From a virus: a stretch of DNA of 36,355 bases. The notes under the pieces were generated by a model that saw nothing but the letters and a program-made list of their open reading frames with translations, was not told where the DNA came from and made no database searches. Below are positions 5,835 through 14,366 of the stretch, piece after piece; positions within the stretch are counted from its first letter, which is position 1, and every line of letters begins with the position of its first letter. The position numbers and the translations under genes are program-made. The stretch is from the IMG/VR virus record IMGVR_UViG_3300045996_000441, positions 1 through 36,355 of that record. The stretch is one strand, 5' to 3'.

Positions 5835-7545
5835 CCTTTTCGCCCCGCCTGTCGAAATCGTCCCGACTGTCGAGCCGTGGAAGCCGCGGGCGCTTGCCCA
5901 CGAAGAATGGCCCCCGAACTACAAGGGTGTCTATGCGTGGCGTATCAAGACGCTCGCTGCGCTACGTGCCGATGCGTCCTTGGTTGTCGAAGCGAAGCGC
6001 TATTACAAGACGCGCAAGGGCGAGTTTATCCAACATTGGATGGACACGTACAATCCGCGCTTGCGGGGCGTCAAATGGGTGCCGTTCGTCTTCTTTGAAC
6101 GGCAGGACGAATTTATCCGGTTCGTTGAGGAACTGGACCGCGACGAAGAAAACGGATTGGTCGAGAAATGCCGCGACATCGGCGCAACATGGCTCGCCTG
6201 TGCCTATAGCGTCGCGTGTTGGTTGCTCGACAATGACGACGCGACCGGATGGGGCTCGCGCAAGCAAGAGCTAGTCGATAAGCTAGGCGATCCGGATAGC
6301 ATATTCGAGAAAATGCGGCTGTTGGTCCGTCGTTTGCCCGACGTGTTCTTGCCCGATGGGTTCCGGACGCGCGAACACGCAACGTTTATGAAGCTGGTAA
6401 ATCCGGCGAACGGATCGACCGTAACGGGTGAATCGGGTGACAACATCGGCCGCGGTGGTCGTAAAAAGCGCTATTGGAAGGACGAAAGCGCGCACTACGA
6501 ACGCCCGGAAAAGATTGAAGCGGCGCTAGGCGACAACACGAACGTTCAGATTGATATATCGTCGGTCAATGGGCTCGGGAACGTGTTCCACCGTCGCGCG
6601 GACAGTGCGGTTGAATGGCGCCCCGGTGTGGTCGTTGAGCCCGGACAGGTGCGCAAATTTATATTCGATTGGCGGCATCACCCGGAGAAAACGCAAGAGT
6701 GGTACGACCAGCGCAAGGCGAAGGCCGAGCGCGAGGGTATGCAGCATATCTTTGCGCAAGAGGTTGACCGCAATTACAGCGCCGCGGTTCAAAACACGAT
6801 CATTGCGTATGAGTGGTTGCAAGCGTGTATCGACGCGCACCTAACCGTACCGTACCTAGCGCGCGTCCAGCCGCCGAACGTTTGGAGCGCCGGGCTCGAC
6901 GTTGCGGACAATGACGGCGTAGGTGATCGGAACGCGCTGACGTTGCGCCAATGGATCATTCTGCGCAGCAATGAGGAATGGGGCGAACGCGATCCGGGCG
7001 TAACGGCGCGGCGTGCGATTACGTCGTTGCGCCGGTACAAAGGCATTAAGGTCCAGTACGATCCGATCGGCGTTGGATCGGGTGTCAAGACCGAATACAA
7101 CCGGCTAATCGAAGACGACAAGATTATAACGCGTCAAGACGTTCAGTTTATTCCGTGGCATGCCGGCGCTTCGGTGGTCAATCCGTTCGATCGCGTCATA
7201 CCTGACGATGACGACAGTATCAAGAATGGTGAAATGTTCGGGAACATGAAAGCGCAAGCTTGGTGGTCATTCCGAACGCGCGTCTATAAGACGTGGCGAG
7301 CCGTAACGTTCGGCGACGTGTACCCGGCTGATCAACTGATTAGTTTTGACAGTAGCAACCCGCATTTGCTGGCGTTGCTGAAAGAGCTTGCACAGGTGGT
7401 CAAGAAAGCCGGTCCGGGGCTGACCATGATCATTGACAAGTCACCGCCCGGAACCCGCTCGCCAAACCTCGCTGACAGTGCTATTCAGGCGTTCTTTCCG
7501 GCTCCGGAGCATCAAGGGCCGCTTGTGGGGAGCTATTCCGGGTGA
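5827..7545 (+). CDS. terL: Terminase large subunit (ATPase and nuclease)
   Basis: A 572-residue DNA-packaging motor. Motifs in order: an adenine/Walker-A-like C-R-D-I-G-A-T-W at about 115-122 (the R-x-x-G-x-T/S-W form of terminases), a Walker B-like Y-W-K-D-E-S at about 216-221, then the RNase-H-fold nuclease with first Asp in A-G-L-D-V-A-D (about 358), V-Q-Y-D-P-I-G (about 412) and a late Asp in N-L-A-D-S-A near the C-terminus. The start is uncertain: GTG 5827 overlaps the preceding gene, and GTG 5791 is an alternative. It is coupled to the portal gene by GTGA. Confidence 0.9.
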   Translation: MIDLFAPPVEIVPTVEPWKPRALAHEEWPPNYKGVYAWRIKTLAALRADASLVVEAKRYYKTRKGEFIQHWMDTYNPRLRGVKWVPFVFFERQDEFIRFVEELDRDEENGLVEKCRDIGATWLACAYSVACWLLDNDDATGWGSRKQELVDKLGDPDSIFEKMRLLVRRLPDVFLPDGFRTREHATFMKLVNPANGSTVTGESGDNIGRGGRKKRYWKDESAHYERPEKIEAALGDNTNVQIDISSVNGLGNVFHRRADSAVEWRPGVVVEPGQVRKFIFDWRHHPEKTQEWYDQRKAKAEREGMQHIFAQEVDRNYSAAVQNTIIAYEWLQACIDAHLTVPYLARVQPPNVWSAGLDVADNDGVGDRNALTLRQWIILRSNEEWGERDPGVTARRAITSLRRYKGIKVQYDPIGVGSGVKTEYNRLIEDDKIITRQDVQFIPWHAGASVVNPFDRVIPDDDDSIKNGEMFGNMKAQAWWSFRTRVYKTWRAVTFGDVYPADQLISFDSSNPHLLALLKELAQVVKKAGPGLTMIIDKSPPGTRSPNLADSAIQAFFPAPEHQGPLVGSYSG

Positions 7546-9110
7546 CGCAACCGACGTACGATCCTATCACGCCCGCCATCGTGGCACAGACCCGCGACGC
7601 CCGGCCGCACGGCAATGGCGTCGTACAGGAAGACGTGATGCTACGTCGATCGCCCGATATGGTCGCGATGCTCGACTATTGGGACCAGACCGACGACATC
7701 GTTACAGGCTACAAAGCGGTCCGTGATGCGGGCCAAAAGTATTTGCCCAAGTTCCCCGGTGAGGAAGACGAAGAATACAAAGGTCGTTTGCGTCTCACAA
7801 AGATGACGAACGTGTACCGCGATATCGTGGAAGGGTTGGCCGCAAAGCCGTTCGAAACGGAAGTTACCCTAGCGGACGGTGCGCCCGCTGAAATCGTCGC
7901 GTTCACCGAAGACGTTGACGGCTCGGGCAACAACATATCGGTTTTTCTGTACGGTGTGTTTTTCAACGGCATCAACAGCGCGATCGACTGGATTTACGTT
8001 GACCATCCGGTAGCGGACGAAACGATACGCACCGTTGCAGACGCGAAGGCGCGCGGTATTCGGCCGTATTGGTCGCGCGTGCTTGGTCGTAACGTGCTGC
8101 AACCCAAGTCGTCCATGATCGACGGCAAAGAGACGCTGACTTACATGCGTATTCTTGAGCCGGGCTCGCCTGACGTGGTGCGCGTGTTCAAACGTGACGA
8201 AGTGTCCGGCGTGGTGCGTTGGGCGACCTTCAACAAGCTGGACAACTGGATTGATCCGGACGCGGAATGGTTGCTTGATACACCGCCCGCTGGCGCAAAG
8301 ACGCAGTTTGCGTTTCAGAAAGAGGGTACGATTTCGATCGGCGTCATTCCGCTTGTTCCGTTCATTACGGGTCGGCGCGACGGCAAGTCGTTCAAGCTGT
8401 TCCCGGCAATGCGCGACGCTGCGGATTTGCAGATTGAGCTATACCAGCAGGAAAGCGGGCTCAAGTTCGCAAAGACGCTGACCGCTTATCCAATGCTTGC
8501 GTGCAACGTCGTCGTCCCGGCGAAGGGACCGGACGGACAGCCGCTTAAAATGCGCGTCGGTCCGTCGCGTGTCATCTATGGCGGTCGTGACGGTAACGGA
8601 CAGGCCGGTTCGTGGGAATATCTTGAGCCGTCCGCTACGTCTCTGACGTTCCTTGCAAATGACATCAAAGATACAAAGCAGGATTTGCGCGAGCTAGGGC
8701 GGCAACCGCTGACCGCTACGTCAGGCAATCTGACGGTTATTACGACGGCTGTTGCGGCCGGTAAGGCGCGTAGTGCGGTCGGTGCGTGGGCGTACGGTTT
8801 GAAGGATGCGGCGGAAAACGCAATGCGCTATACGTGCATGTTCCGCGGCATTGCGTACGAACCCGAAGTCAACGTTAACACTGAATTTGATGACGGTATG
8901 GACGATGCAGCCGATATTACTGCGCTGATCAGCATGCGCCAGCCGTCCGGCGATAACGGCCCCGATATCAGTCAAGAAACGCTGTGGGAAGAAATGCGCC
9001 GCCGCAAAAAGCTGTCGCCGGAATTCACCGCAGAGCGCGAACGCGAACGGCTGTTGCAGGAAGTTCCCGCCGACACAGGCGAAGACACCGATCCGGAGAA
9101 TGTGGAATGA
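7542..9110 (+). CDS. Portal protein (DUF4055-like)
   Basis: A 522-residue protein starting with GTG in a GTGA overlap with the terminase. It should form the dodecameric portal at the capsid vertex through which DNA passes. The N-terminal region (Y-W-D-Q-T-D-D-I-V-T-G-Y then Y-L-P-K-F-P-G-E) and the middle (FLYGVFFNGINSAIDWIYVD, then I-P-L-V-P-F) match the DUF4055 portal group found with P22-like capsid proteins. Residues near 395-420 (S-G-N-L-T-V-I-T-T-A-V-A-A-G-K) and the long C-terminal helical, charged end also fit. Position between terminase and scaffold agrees. Confidence 0.85.
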   Translation: MTQPTYDPITPAIVAQTRDARPHGNGVVQEDVMLRRSPDMVAMLDYWDQTDDIVTGYKAVRDAGQKYLPKFPGEEDEEYKGRLRLTKMTNVYRDIVEGLAAKPFETEVTLADGAPAEIVAFTEDVDGSGNNISVFLYGVFFNGINSAIDWIYVDHPVADETIRTVADAKARGIRPYWSRVLGRNVLQPKSSMIDGKETLTYMRILEPGSPDVVRVFKRDEVSGVVRWATFNKLDNWIDPDAEWLLDTPPAGAKTQFAFQKEGTISIGVIPLVPFITGRRDGKSFKLFPAMRDAADLQIELYQQESGLKFAKTLTAYPMLACNVVVPAKGPDGQPLKMRVGPSRVIYGGRDGNGQAGSWEYLEPSATSLTFLANDIKDTKQDLRELGRQPLTATSGNLTVITTAVAAGKARSAVGAWAYGLKDAAENAMRYTCMFRGIAYEPEVNVNTEFDDGMDDAADITALISMRQPSGDNGPDISQETLWEEMRRRKKLSPEFTAERERERLLQEVPADTGEDTDPENVE

Positions 9111-11350
9111 CCGTTCTTAGCGCTGGTCAAAAGACGACGCTTGTTGTTCCGGTCGGATCGACCGTCACGCTTGCCGCGGGCGTCGGTACGGGCAGCGTTA
9201 CGCGGTTGGCGAACCCGCAAGGCGGCGAGCCGTACCCGCCCGTAGCGTTCACCGGGAGCGCCGCGACGTTCGGTCCGTACGATGCCGTCGCGCTGTTGCG
9301 GATCGAAGTCGCGACGGGCTCGACGGATTACGCGCTGGTTCCGTTCAGCGGCAGCGACGAAGAACGCGCGGCTATTCAGAGCGCAGCGCGCTTGACTTTA
9401 CAGACCGGTCGGCAAGCCGGTGTAAACGTTCAGCGCGGTCAGGTGTTGACGGTGGCGGCTGCGTCGGGTGCATCCGGGTCGATCGTGCCGCTACCTACGT
9501 CGAACGGTGGCGAGCCGGGTTCGCCTGTCGCCTATACCGGATCGGCGCTGACGTTCGGTCCGTTCACGTCACTGCGTCGCTATCTCGCGTCTTGTTCGGT
9601 CGGTCCGATGGCGTTGAGCGTCGGGTATGTTGCTGGTGGCGCTCCTATCGTAGTACCGGGTACAAATGTGCCGGATTTTGCCGCCGCAGGGTTCCCGTTG
9701 CCGACATTTGGATTCGTCCCGCATGTTTCGGGCGTCACGGAGAGCGGCGGAAAAGTCACCGCTATTCCCGACTTGTTCGGTACATACGGGTTGGAAAGTG
9801 TTGGCGGCAACGGTCCAATTGTTCGAACCGATGAAATGGGACGTAAAGCAATACGTCATGCTGCGGGTGCTTTTTTGCGTAACGCAAATTTGACCGGACA
9901 AGACACATATAACTATGTTGTCTTAGCTGTTTCTCGTAATTTTTTCAATCAAACCGCCACGTTGTTTAGCGTTGGGAACAACGGTGCGAGTCCGGCCGGT
10001 GGTAGCTTGGGTCAACTCGCTTGGGCAGGCGGTACAAACACGCGCCCAAGTGGAGCGGTCTTGCGTCCGTTAGCTAACGCTACGACCAGCCCCGGCACGA
10101 CGAATTTTAACAAAATGTTTGTCGGCTCGGCTCCCGCTGTGGTCGGTTCAGCCATTGCGACGGCTGACGGGATAGGCGGTGCGGCGACTACTGCGACGGC
10201 CCGTAGTTATCTCAATGCAGACGCGTGCAGCGGTTCGGCCGCGAGTGCGCGCTTTACTGCTCGCGTCGGGTTTGAAGTCGGACGCCTTGCCGCAAATGCA
10301 GGCAATCCGCTTTATGGGGATTGGTACGCGTTGTTTGGTTGGTCCACCGGACAGTTCAACAGCGGCAATTACGCCGCTCAAGTTGATGCGTTGGCGGCGT
10401 TCCTTATGAATTGGTTTGGGATTGCTGAACGGCAAAAACGTATTTCGTTGATCGGCGATAGTCGCAGTGAAATGCAAATTTCGTCAGGCAATACGCTGTC
10501 CATGATAATGACCGAACCGGGAAGCGCTAATTCTTTGCCCACTGGTTACGATGTTGTTCCGTTGGGGAATTCGGGTAAAGGTTGGCACCAAGCATATACC
10601 GCCACGCAAATGCCCAGCGGCGTTGTTCAGAACGGGCTAGGTGAAGGTAAAGATTTAGCGATTGTGATGATGGATACGAACGACGTTGCTGCTACGTCCG
10701 GATGGCCTGCGCTGAACACGCAAGCTAACACGGCGCAACGCGCTCAAGAGGTTTATAACGGCGGCGCGTCTCTTGATGCGAGCTTTACGGGTTCGATTTC
10801 TGGCGCAACTCTTACGGTCAGCGGTGTAACAGGTGTTATACGTGACGGTATGCGTTTGATGTACGCTGGCGCTCCGAGCAATGGTGTTTACATCAATAGC
10901 GGCGCGGGTACTACGTGGACTCTTAATACGTCACCCGGAAACGTAACAGGTCTTTCAATGACTGCGGGTCATGGCGACTGCGTTCGGACTGTTAATGCGC
11001 TGTTGGCGAATAATCATAAGGTTCTGGTGGCGTTTTCGCCTGTCACGGACGGCGATAATTCAGCGGCGTTCCGTTCAATTCAGATCGCTAATATCGTTGC
11101 GGATACGCAGTCGGGTTCAGGTCAAATCAATATCGGGAAAGTTCGTACGGTTGATTCGCGAGAGATTGCGGTCGGCGGGCAAAAGGTGTTCGGTGTTAAC
11201 GCACAGTTCCCGCCCGCTGTACCTACCGCCTTTCAGGACGGCACGCACCCGTCTGATATCGCCCGGCATTATCTTAATGACGGCGGCGACACCTCGCAAT
11301 TCGGGTATCGGCAGAACATAATTGAACTTGCGTCCGGTGCGGCGCTGTGA
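9107..11350 (+). CDS. Virion-operon protein with duplicated N-terminal module and SGNH hydrolase domain
   Basis: A 747-residue protein coupled to the portal gene by ATGA. Residues 1-79 and 98-172 are two copies of one module, both with G-G-E-P-x-x-P-V-A-F/Y-T-G-S-A and T-F-G-P. Residues about 195-435 resemble a concanavalin-like jelly roll (I-P-D-L-F-G-T-Y-G, N-G-P). Residues about 445-735 are an SGNH/GDSL hydrolase: block I G-D-S (Ser452), block III D-T-N-D (Asn525), block V D-G-T-H (Asp711, His714). Such enzymes remove acyl groups from surface sugars. It could be a decoration or receptor-active virion protein. The second half is visibly more AT-rich than its neighbours, suggesting exchange. 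The SGNH call is strong; the role is inferred. Confidence 0.8.
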   Translation: MTVLSAGQKTTLVVPVGSTVTLAAGVGTGSVTRLANPQGGEPYPPVAFTGSAATFGPYDAVALLRIEVATGSTDYALVPFSGSDEERAAIQSAARLTLQTGRQAGVNVQRGQVLTVAAASGASGSIVPLPTSNGGEPGSPVAYTGSALTFGPFTSLRRYLASCSVGPMALSVGYVAGGAPIVVPGTNVPDFAAAGFPLPTFGFVPHVSGVTESGGKVTAIPDLFGTYGLESVGGNGPIVRTDEMGRKAIRHAAGAFLRNANLTGQDTYNYVVLAVSRNFFNQTATLFSVGNNGASPAGGSLGQLAWAGGTNTRPSGAVLRPLANATTSPGTTNFNKMFVGSAPAVVGSAIATADGIGGAATTATARSYLNADACSGSAASARFTARVGFEVGRLAANAGNPLYGDWYALFGWSTGQFNSGNYAAQVDALAAFLMNWFGIAERQKRISLIGDSRSEMQISSGNTLSMIMTEPGSANSLPTGYDVVPLGNSGKGWHQAYTATQMPSGVVQNGLGEGKDLAIVMMDTNDVAATSGWPALNTQANTAQRAQEVYNGGASLDASFTGSISGATLTVSGVTGVIRDGMRLMYAGAPSNGVYINSGAGTTWTLNTSPGNVTGLSMTAGHGDCVRTVNALLANNHKVLVAFSPVTDGDNSAAFRSIQIANIVADTQSGSGQINIGKVRTVDSREIAVGGQKVFGVNAQFPPAVPTAFQDGTHPSDIARHYLNDGGDTSQFGYRQNIIELASGAAL

Positions 11351-11368
11351 GACGACAATAAACCGCCG

Positions 11369-11385
11369 CCCGGTCGGATACCGGG
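11369..11385 (+). terminator. Weak stem-loop with T-rich tail before the scaffold gene
   Basis: CCCGGT and ACCGGG pair around a 5-base loop and are followed by TATTTT. It lies in the 100-base gap between the SGNH gene and the scaffold gene, where it could partly stop transcription or cut translation coupling. A 6-base stem is modest. Confidence 0.4.
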
Positions 11386-11450
11386 TATTTTGCCGTTGGT
11401 CCGGATGGGCCGCGGTGCCTAGGCCGGATGGCCGGAAAGTGACTGGCAAA

Positions 11451-12296
11451 ATGATCAAGACACGCAACCGCTTCGTACTGCTCGCCGCATCGTCCGTCGT
11501 GACGATCGCCGCAGCGTTCGACAATAACGCGGGCTGGAAGAAAGACGCGGACGGCAAGCTTGCGCTCGACGGCGACGGCAACCCGATCTACGTCAACAGC
11601 GCCGGTCAGGAGTCGAGCGTCAAGGGCGATACCATCGCGACGTTGAACGCCGAAGCGAAGTCGCACCGCACCGCCAAAGAGCGCGCGGAAGCCGATCTTG
11701 CCAAGTATCGCGTGGACGGCAAGTTGCTCGACCCGGAAACCGCCATCAAAGCGGTCGATACGGTCAGCAAGATCGACGCAAAAACCCTGATCGACGCGGG
11801 TAAGGTCGATGAGGTCAAAGCGCAGATCGAAGGTCAGTATAAGACGCAGTTGACCGAAAAGGATCAGGCGTTGGCCGAGCGCGATACCCGTATCAATAAC
11901 ATGCTAATCGACGGCGTATTCCGCGGCAATCCGTTTGTGTCCGAGCGCGTTGCCATTCCGGCCGATTTCTTCGAAGCGCAGATGCGCAACAATTTCAAGG
12001 TCGAAGATGGCAAGGTGGTCGCGTACGATCGTTCGGGCAATCGTTTGATGTCCAAAAAGAACATCGGCGACTATGCGGACGCAAACGAAGCGCTCGAATT
12101 GCTTGTCGAGACGCACCCGCAACGGGACGCGATCCTCAAGGCACCAGCCGCGGGCGGCTCGGGCAACAATGGCGGCGGCGGCGGTCGCGGCGGCGGGAAC
12201 ACGATGAAGCGTGGCGATTTCGACGCGCTCAATCCCGGTCAGCAAGCGCAGATCGCGGCGAAGCTCGGGACGGGCGAACTTAAAATCGTGGATTGA
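11451..12296 (+). CDS. Probable capsid scaffolding protein (DUF6651-like) with signal-like leader
   Basis: A 281-residue protein between portal-side genes and the capsid gene, where the scaffold normally lies. The body is charged and helical (residues about 65-150, rich in Ala, Lys, Glu and Asp), followed by a region with F-R-G-N-P-F-V-S-E-R, a Gly-rich linker (near 245-258) and a C-terminal basic helix (FDALNPGQQAQIAAKLGTG), the part of scaffolds that binds coat protein. It resembles DUF6651 proteins. The first ~23 residues (MIKTRNRFVLLAASSVVTIA and on) are hydrophobic like a signal peptide, unusual for a cytoplasmic scaffold and shared with other virion proteins here. Confidence 0.75.
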   Translation: MIKTRNRFVLLAASSVVTIAAAFDNNAGWKKDADGKLALDGDGNPIYVNSAGQESSVKGDTIATLNAEAKSHRTAKERAEADLAKYRVDGKLLDPETAIKAVDTVSKIDAKTLIDAGKVDEVKAQIEGQYKTQLTEKDQALAERDTRINNMLIDGVFRGNPFVSERVAIPADFFEAQMRNNFKVEDGKVVAYDRSGNRLMSKKNIGDYADANEALELLVETHPQRDAILKAPAAGGSGNNGGGGGRGGGNTMKRGDFDALNPGQQAQIAAKLGTGELKIVD

Positions 12297-12325
12297 TCCG
12301 GAGCGCCGTCAGCCGGGTCGATCGT

Positions 12326-12360
12326 CAGGCCGTCGCGTTGTCCCGCTCCGCGACGGCCTG
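12326..12360. terminator. Strong stem-loop between convergent genes, bidirectional terminator
   Basis: A perfect 12-base-pair stem (CAGGCCGTCGCG with CGCGACGGCCTG) around an 11-base loop. It lies between the scaffold gene (plus) and the end of the minus-strand cassette at 12367. A mixed AT stretch (ATTGTATTAT) follows on the plus side. It probably ends transcription from both sides, more through stem strength than a U-tract. Confidence 0.6.
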
Positions 12361-12366
12361 ATTGTA

Positions 12367-12591
12367 TTATGAGCCGTTATAAAAGAAAGCAGGCACTTCG
12401 CCAGCGAGTCCGAGCAAGCGGTTAGTCTTGCCCTTCGATGCGGCCGGAAAGCCTGCGTTGAACAGTTCGGTTGCGGATAGCTTGCGTTGCGGCGGGGTCG
12501 ATCCGCCGCAGAAATGGTCCGGTCCGTACGTCGGCGGTCCGTTGTGGATCAAACCAGCTTTGATCATGTGTGCGCGTACTTCGTTCGTCAT
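12367..12591 (-). CDS. Hypothetical protein
   Basis: A 74-residue protein, second gene of the two-gene minus-strand cassette between scaffold and capsid genes. The start ATG 12591 lies 57 bases after the upstream stop. It has a basic helical N-terminus (EVRAHMIKAGLIHNG) and a Gly/Pro-rich middle with C-G-G-S-T-P-P and ends with aromatic residues (VPAFFYNGS). I recognise no family. The cassette runs from P4 to the stem-loop at 12326. Confidence 0.7.
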   Translation of the reverse strand: MTNEVRAHMIKAGLIHNGPPTYGPDHFCGGSTPPQRKLSATELFNAGFPAASKGKTNRLLGLAGEVPAFFYNGS

Positions 12592-12613
12592 GGTCGTTAC
12601 TCGCGTGCGAGTT

Positions 12614-12633
12614 GCCGGGGAATGCGCCCCGGC
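12614..12633 (-). other. Stem-loop in cassette intergenic space
   Basis: GCCGGGG and CCCCGGC pair around a 6-base loop (AATGCG on the plus strand) in the short gap between the two minus-strand genes. No U-run follows, so it is more likely an mRNA processing or stability element, or an attenuator, than a full terminator. Confidence 0.4.
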
Positions 12634-12648
12634 TCGCTTGTTGGTCGG

Positions 12649-12819
12649 TCATTCAGCGGCGACGTAAACGTGTCCGTCCTTGTGAATGAACGTCGCGCCG
12701 GTCGGCAATTCTGCATTGATTTCTTCCGCGATGCCTTCCGCCGTTTCGAGCGCTTCGGTTGCGCTATCCGCTTCAACCTTGATCAGGACCACTGCGCGAA
12801 ACTCGTATGTGCGTGTCAT
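12649..12819 (-). CDS. Small hypothetical alpha/beta protein
   Basis: A 56-residue protein with the pattern beta-helix-beta: TYEFRAVVLIKVEADS, then SATEALETAEGIAEEINAEL, then ATFIHKDGHVYV. This resembles small phage proteins with a ferredoxin-like half-fold, but no function is known to me. ATG 12819 is preferred over the longer frame because it follows a GGGG-type site and the transcript start of promoter P4. It is the first gene of the cassette. Confidence 0.75.
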   Translation of the reverse strand: MTRTYEFRAVVLIKVEADSATEALETAEGIAEEINAELPTGATFIHKDGHVYVAAE

Positions 12820-12846
12820 GTGTCGTACCCCGTTGTTGATGACAGA

Positions 12847-12875
12847 CATATAAACCCGTCAAACTGGTCTGTCAA
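12847..12875 (-). promoter_or_regulatory. Promoter P4 with internal TTTGAC
   Basis: Minus strand: TTGACA (12875-12870), 17 bases with internal TTTGAC, TATATG (12852-12847), 6 bases, then a predicted start at 12840 reading ATCAACAACGG. Its -10 is the closest of the set to the TATAAT consensus. Drives the 12819-12367 cassette. Confidence 0.8.
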
Positions 12876-12902
12876 ATGAAAAACGAACCGCACCCAAGGC
12901 GC

Positions 12903-12932
12903 TTGACGACCGGCCGCTAAATAAGGTACGCG
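12903..12932 (+). promoter_or_regulatory. Possible plus-strand promoter for the capsid gene
   Basis: TTGACG (12903-12908), 18 bases, TACGCG (12927-12932), about 90 bases before the capsid start. A promoter here would restart transcription after the stem-loop at 12326 and the opposing cassette. The -10 is poor, so the call is tentative. Confidence 0.3.
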
Positions 12933-13021
12933 TGGCGTTGCATGGCCGAAGGTTGGATGACCGGACGGCGCTTGAGCCGGATAGCTCGCCAAATTCCAAC
13001 CGCTCCCAAAAGGGTCATGTT

Positions 13022-14278
13022 ATGAACAACTATATTCGCATGCAGCGTGCGTCCGGTCTGATCGGCGTACAGGGCATCCTTGCGGCTCGGGCCGCTCCCG
13101 TCATCGTCCATATGGACGCCTATGCCGCCAATACGCTGACCGGCGTTATCGGTTCGCTGTTCAACGGCCTGAACGTCGTCAGCCGCGAGCTTGTCGGCTT
13201 CATTCCTTCCGTTCGTCGCAATACGGGCGTCGAGCGCGCCGCGGTCGGTCAGACCGTTACGTTCCCGATCGCGCCCGCACAGGTGGCGACCGACGTTGTT
13301 CCGGCCATGCAGGTTCCCACGCCGCCCGATAACACGATCGGGACCGGCACCATGGCAATCACCAAGTCGCGCAAAGTCGCGTTCGGCTGGACCGGCGAGG
13401 AACAGCGCGCGGTGAATACCGGCGTCGGCTATCAGGACATTCAGGCGGATTTGTTCGCCGAAGCGCTCCGTACGCTGGTCAACGAAATGGAAGCGGACAT
13501 TGCGCTTGAAGGCGCGCTGAACGCGTCGCGTGCGACCGGCACCGCAGGCACCACGCCGTTTGCGTCGGACCTCGGTGCGTCGGCACAGGTGCGCAAGATT
13601 CTCGATGACAACGGCGCCCCGGCGTCCGGTCGATCGCTGATCATCAACACCGCGGCCGGTGCGGCTCTGCGCACGCTGAACAATCTTGTTCGCGTCAACG
13701 AGTCCGGTACGACCATGACGTTGCGCGATGGCGTCTTGCTGGATCAGCACGGTTTCGCGATCAAGGAAAGCGCACAGGCGGTCAATTTCATCGCCGGTAC
13801 GGGTGCGGGTTCGACCACGAACGCCGCAGGCTATGCGGTCGGCGCGACCGTCATCACGCTTGCATCGGCCGGAACCGGCACGATCAAGCAGGGCGACGTG
13901 ATCGTGTTCGCTGGCGACACGAACCAGTACGTCGTTGCGTCGGGTGACGCGGACGTTTCGAACGGCGGCACGATCACGCTCGCCGGTCCGGGTCTGCGCG
14001 TTGCGATCCCGGCCGTTGCGACTGCGATCACCGTTCGCGCGTCGCATGCGGTCAATCTCGGGTTCTCGCAGGACGCCCTTGCGCTCGCCACGCGTCAGCC
14101 TGCTTTGCCGCAGGAAGGCGACCTTGCGCTCGACCGCATGCAGATCACCGACCCGCGGTCGGGCATGACGTTCGAAGTTGCAATCTATCCCGGTTATCGC
14201 ATGATCGAAGCCGAGGTTGCGATTGCGTGGGGCGTCAAAGCGATCAAGCGCAACCATATCGCGCTGTTGATGGGCTAA
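13022..14278 (+). CDS. Major capsid protein, P22 coat-like
   Basis: A 418-residue coat protein. Starting with A-N-T-L-T-G-V-I-G-S-L-F near residue 36, then V-S-R-E-L-V-G-F-I-P-S-V, V-G-Q-T-V-T-F-P and I-T-K-S-R-K-V, it matches the P22-type major capsid family (HK97 fold). N-E-M-E-A-D-I then R-K-I-L-D-D-N-G-A-P-A-S and H-G-F-A-I-K-E-S are further family motifs. A beta-rich stretch (about 265-340) could correspond to the P22 inserted domain. Homologues start near A-N-T-L-T-G; here about 35 extra residues precede it (SGLIGVQGILAARAAPVIV), moderately hydrophobic. ATG 13022 follows an AAAAGGG stretch. Preceded by a 200-base non-coding space. Confidence 0.85.
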   Translation: MNNYIRMQRASGLIGVQGILAARAAPVIVHMDAYAANTLTGVIGSLFNGLNVVSRELVGFIPSVRRNTGVERAAVGQTVTFPIAPAQVATDVVPAMQVPTPPDNTIGTGTMAITKSRKVAFGWTGEEQRAVNTGVGYQDIQADLFAEALRTLVNEMEADIALEGALNASRATGTAGTTPFASDLGASAQVRKILDDNGAPASGRSLIINTAAGAALRTLNNLVRVNESGTTMTLRDGVLLDQHGFAIKESAQAVNFIAGTGAGSTTNAAGYAVGATVITLASAGTGTIKQGDVIVFAGDTNQYVVASGDADVSNGGTITLAGPGLRVAIPAVATAITVRASHAVNLGFSQDALALATRQPALPQEGDLALDRMQITDPRSGMTFEVAIYPGYRMIEAEVAIAWGVKAIKRNHIALLMG

Positions 14279-14287
14279 TTCGTCGGT

Positions 14288-14311
14288 CGGGCCGGTTTAA
14301 CGACCGGCCCG
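14288..14311 (+). other. Stem-loop downstream of the capsid gene
   Basis: CGGGCCGGT and ACCGGCCCG form a perfect 9-base-pair stem with loop TTAACG, ten bases after the capsid stop. No T-run follows, so it may protect the 3' end of capsid mRNA or reduce read-through rather than fully terminate. Confidence 0.5.
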
Positions 14312-14366
14312 CATCCGTATGCGATGCGGTTCGTTGTACTAGTCTAAACAATCGGGAGTACGTCAA

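Noticed and set aside
12873-12917. A 14-codon plus-strand frame (MKNEPHPRRLTTGR) after promoter P4
   Set aside because: No ribosome-binding site, very short, and overlaps the promoter; no support other than being open.
12917-14257. A 446-residue open frame on the minus strand opposite the capsid gene
   Set aside because: Arg/Asp/His-rich low-complexity translation typical of an antisense shadow of a GC-rich gene; the plus strand codes for a clear P22-like coat protein.
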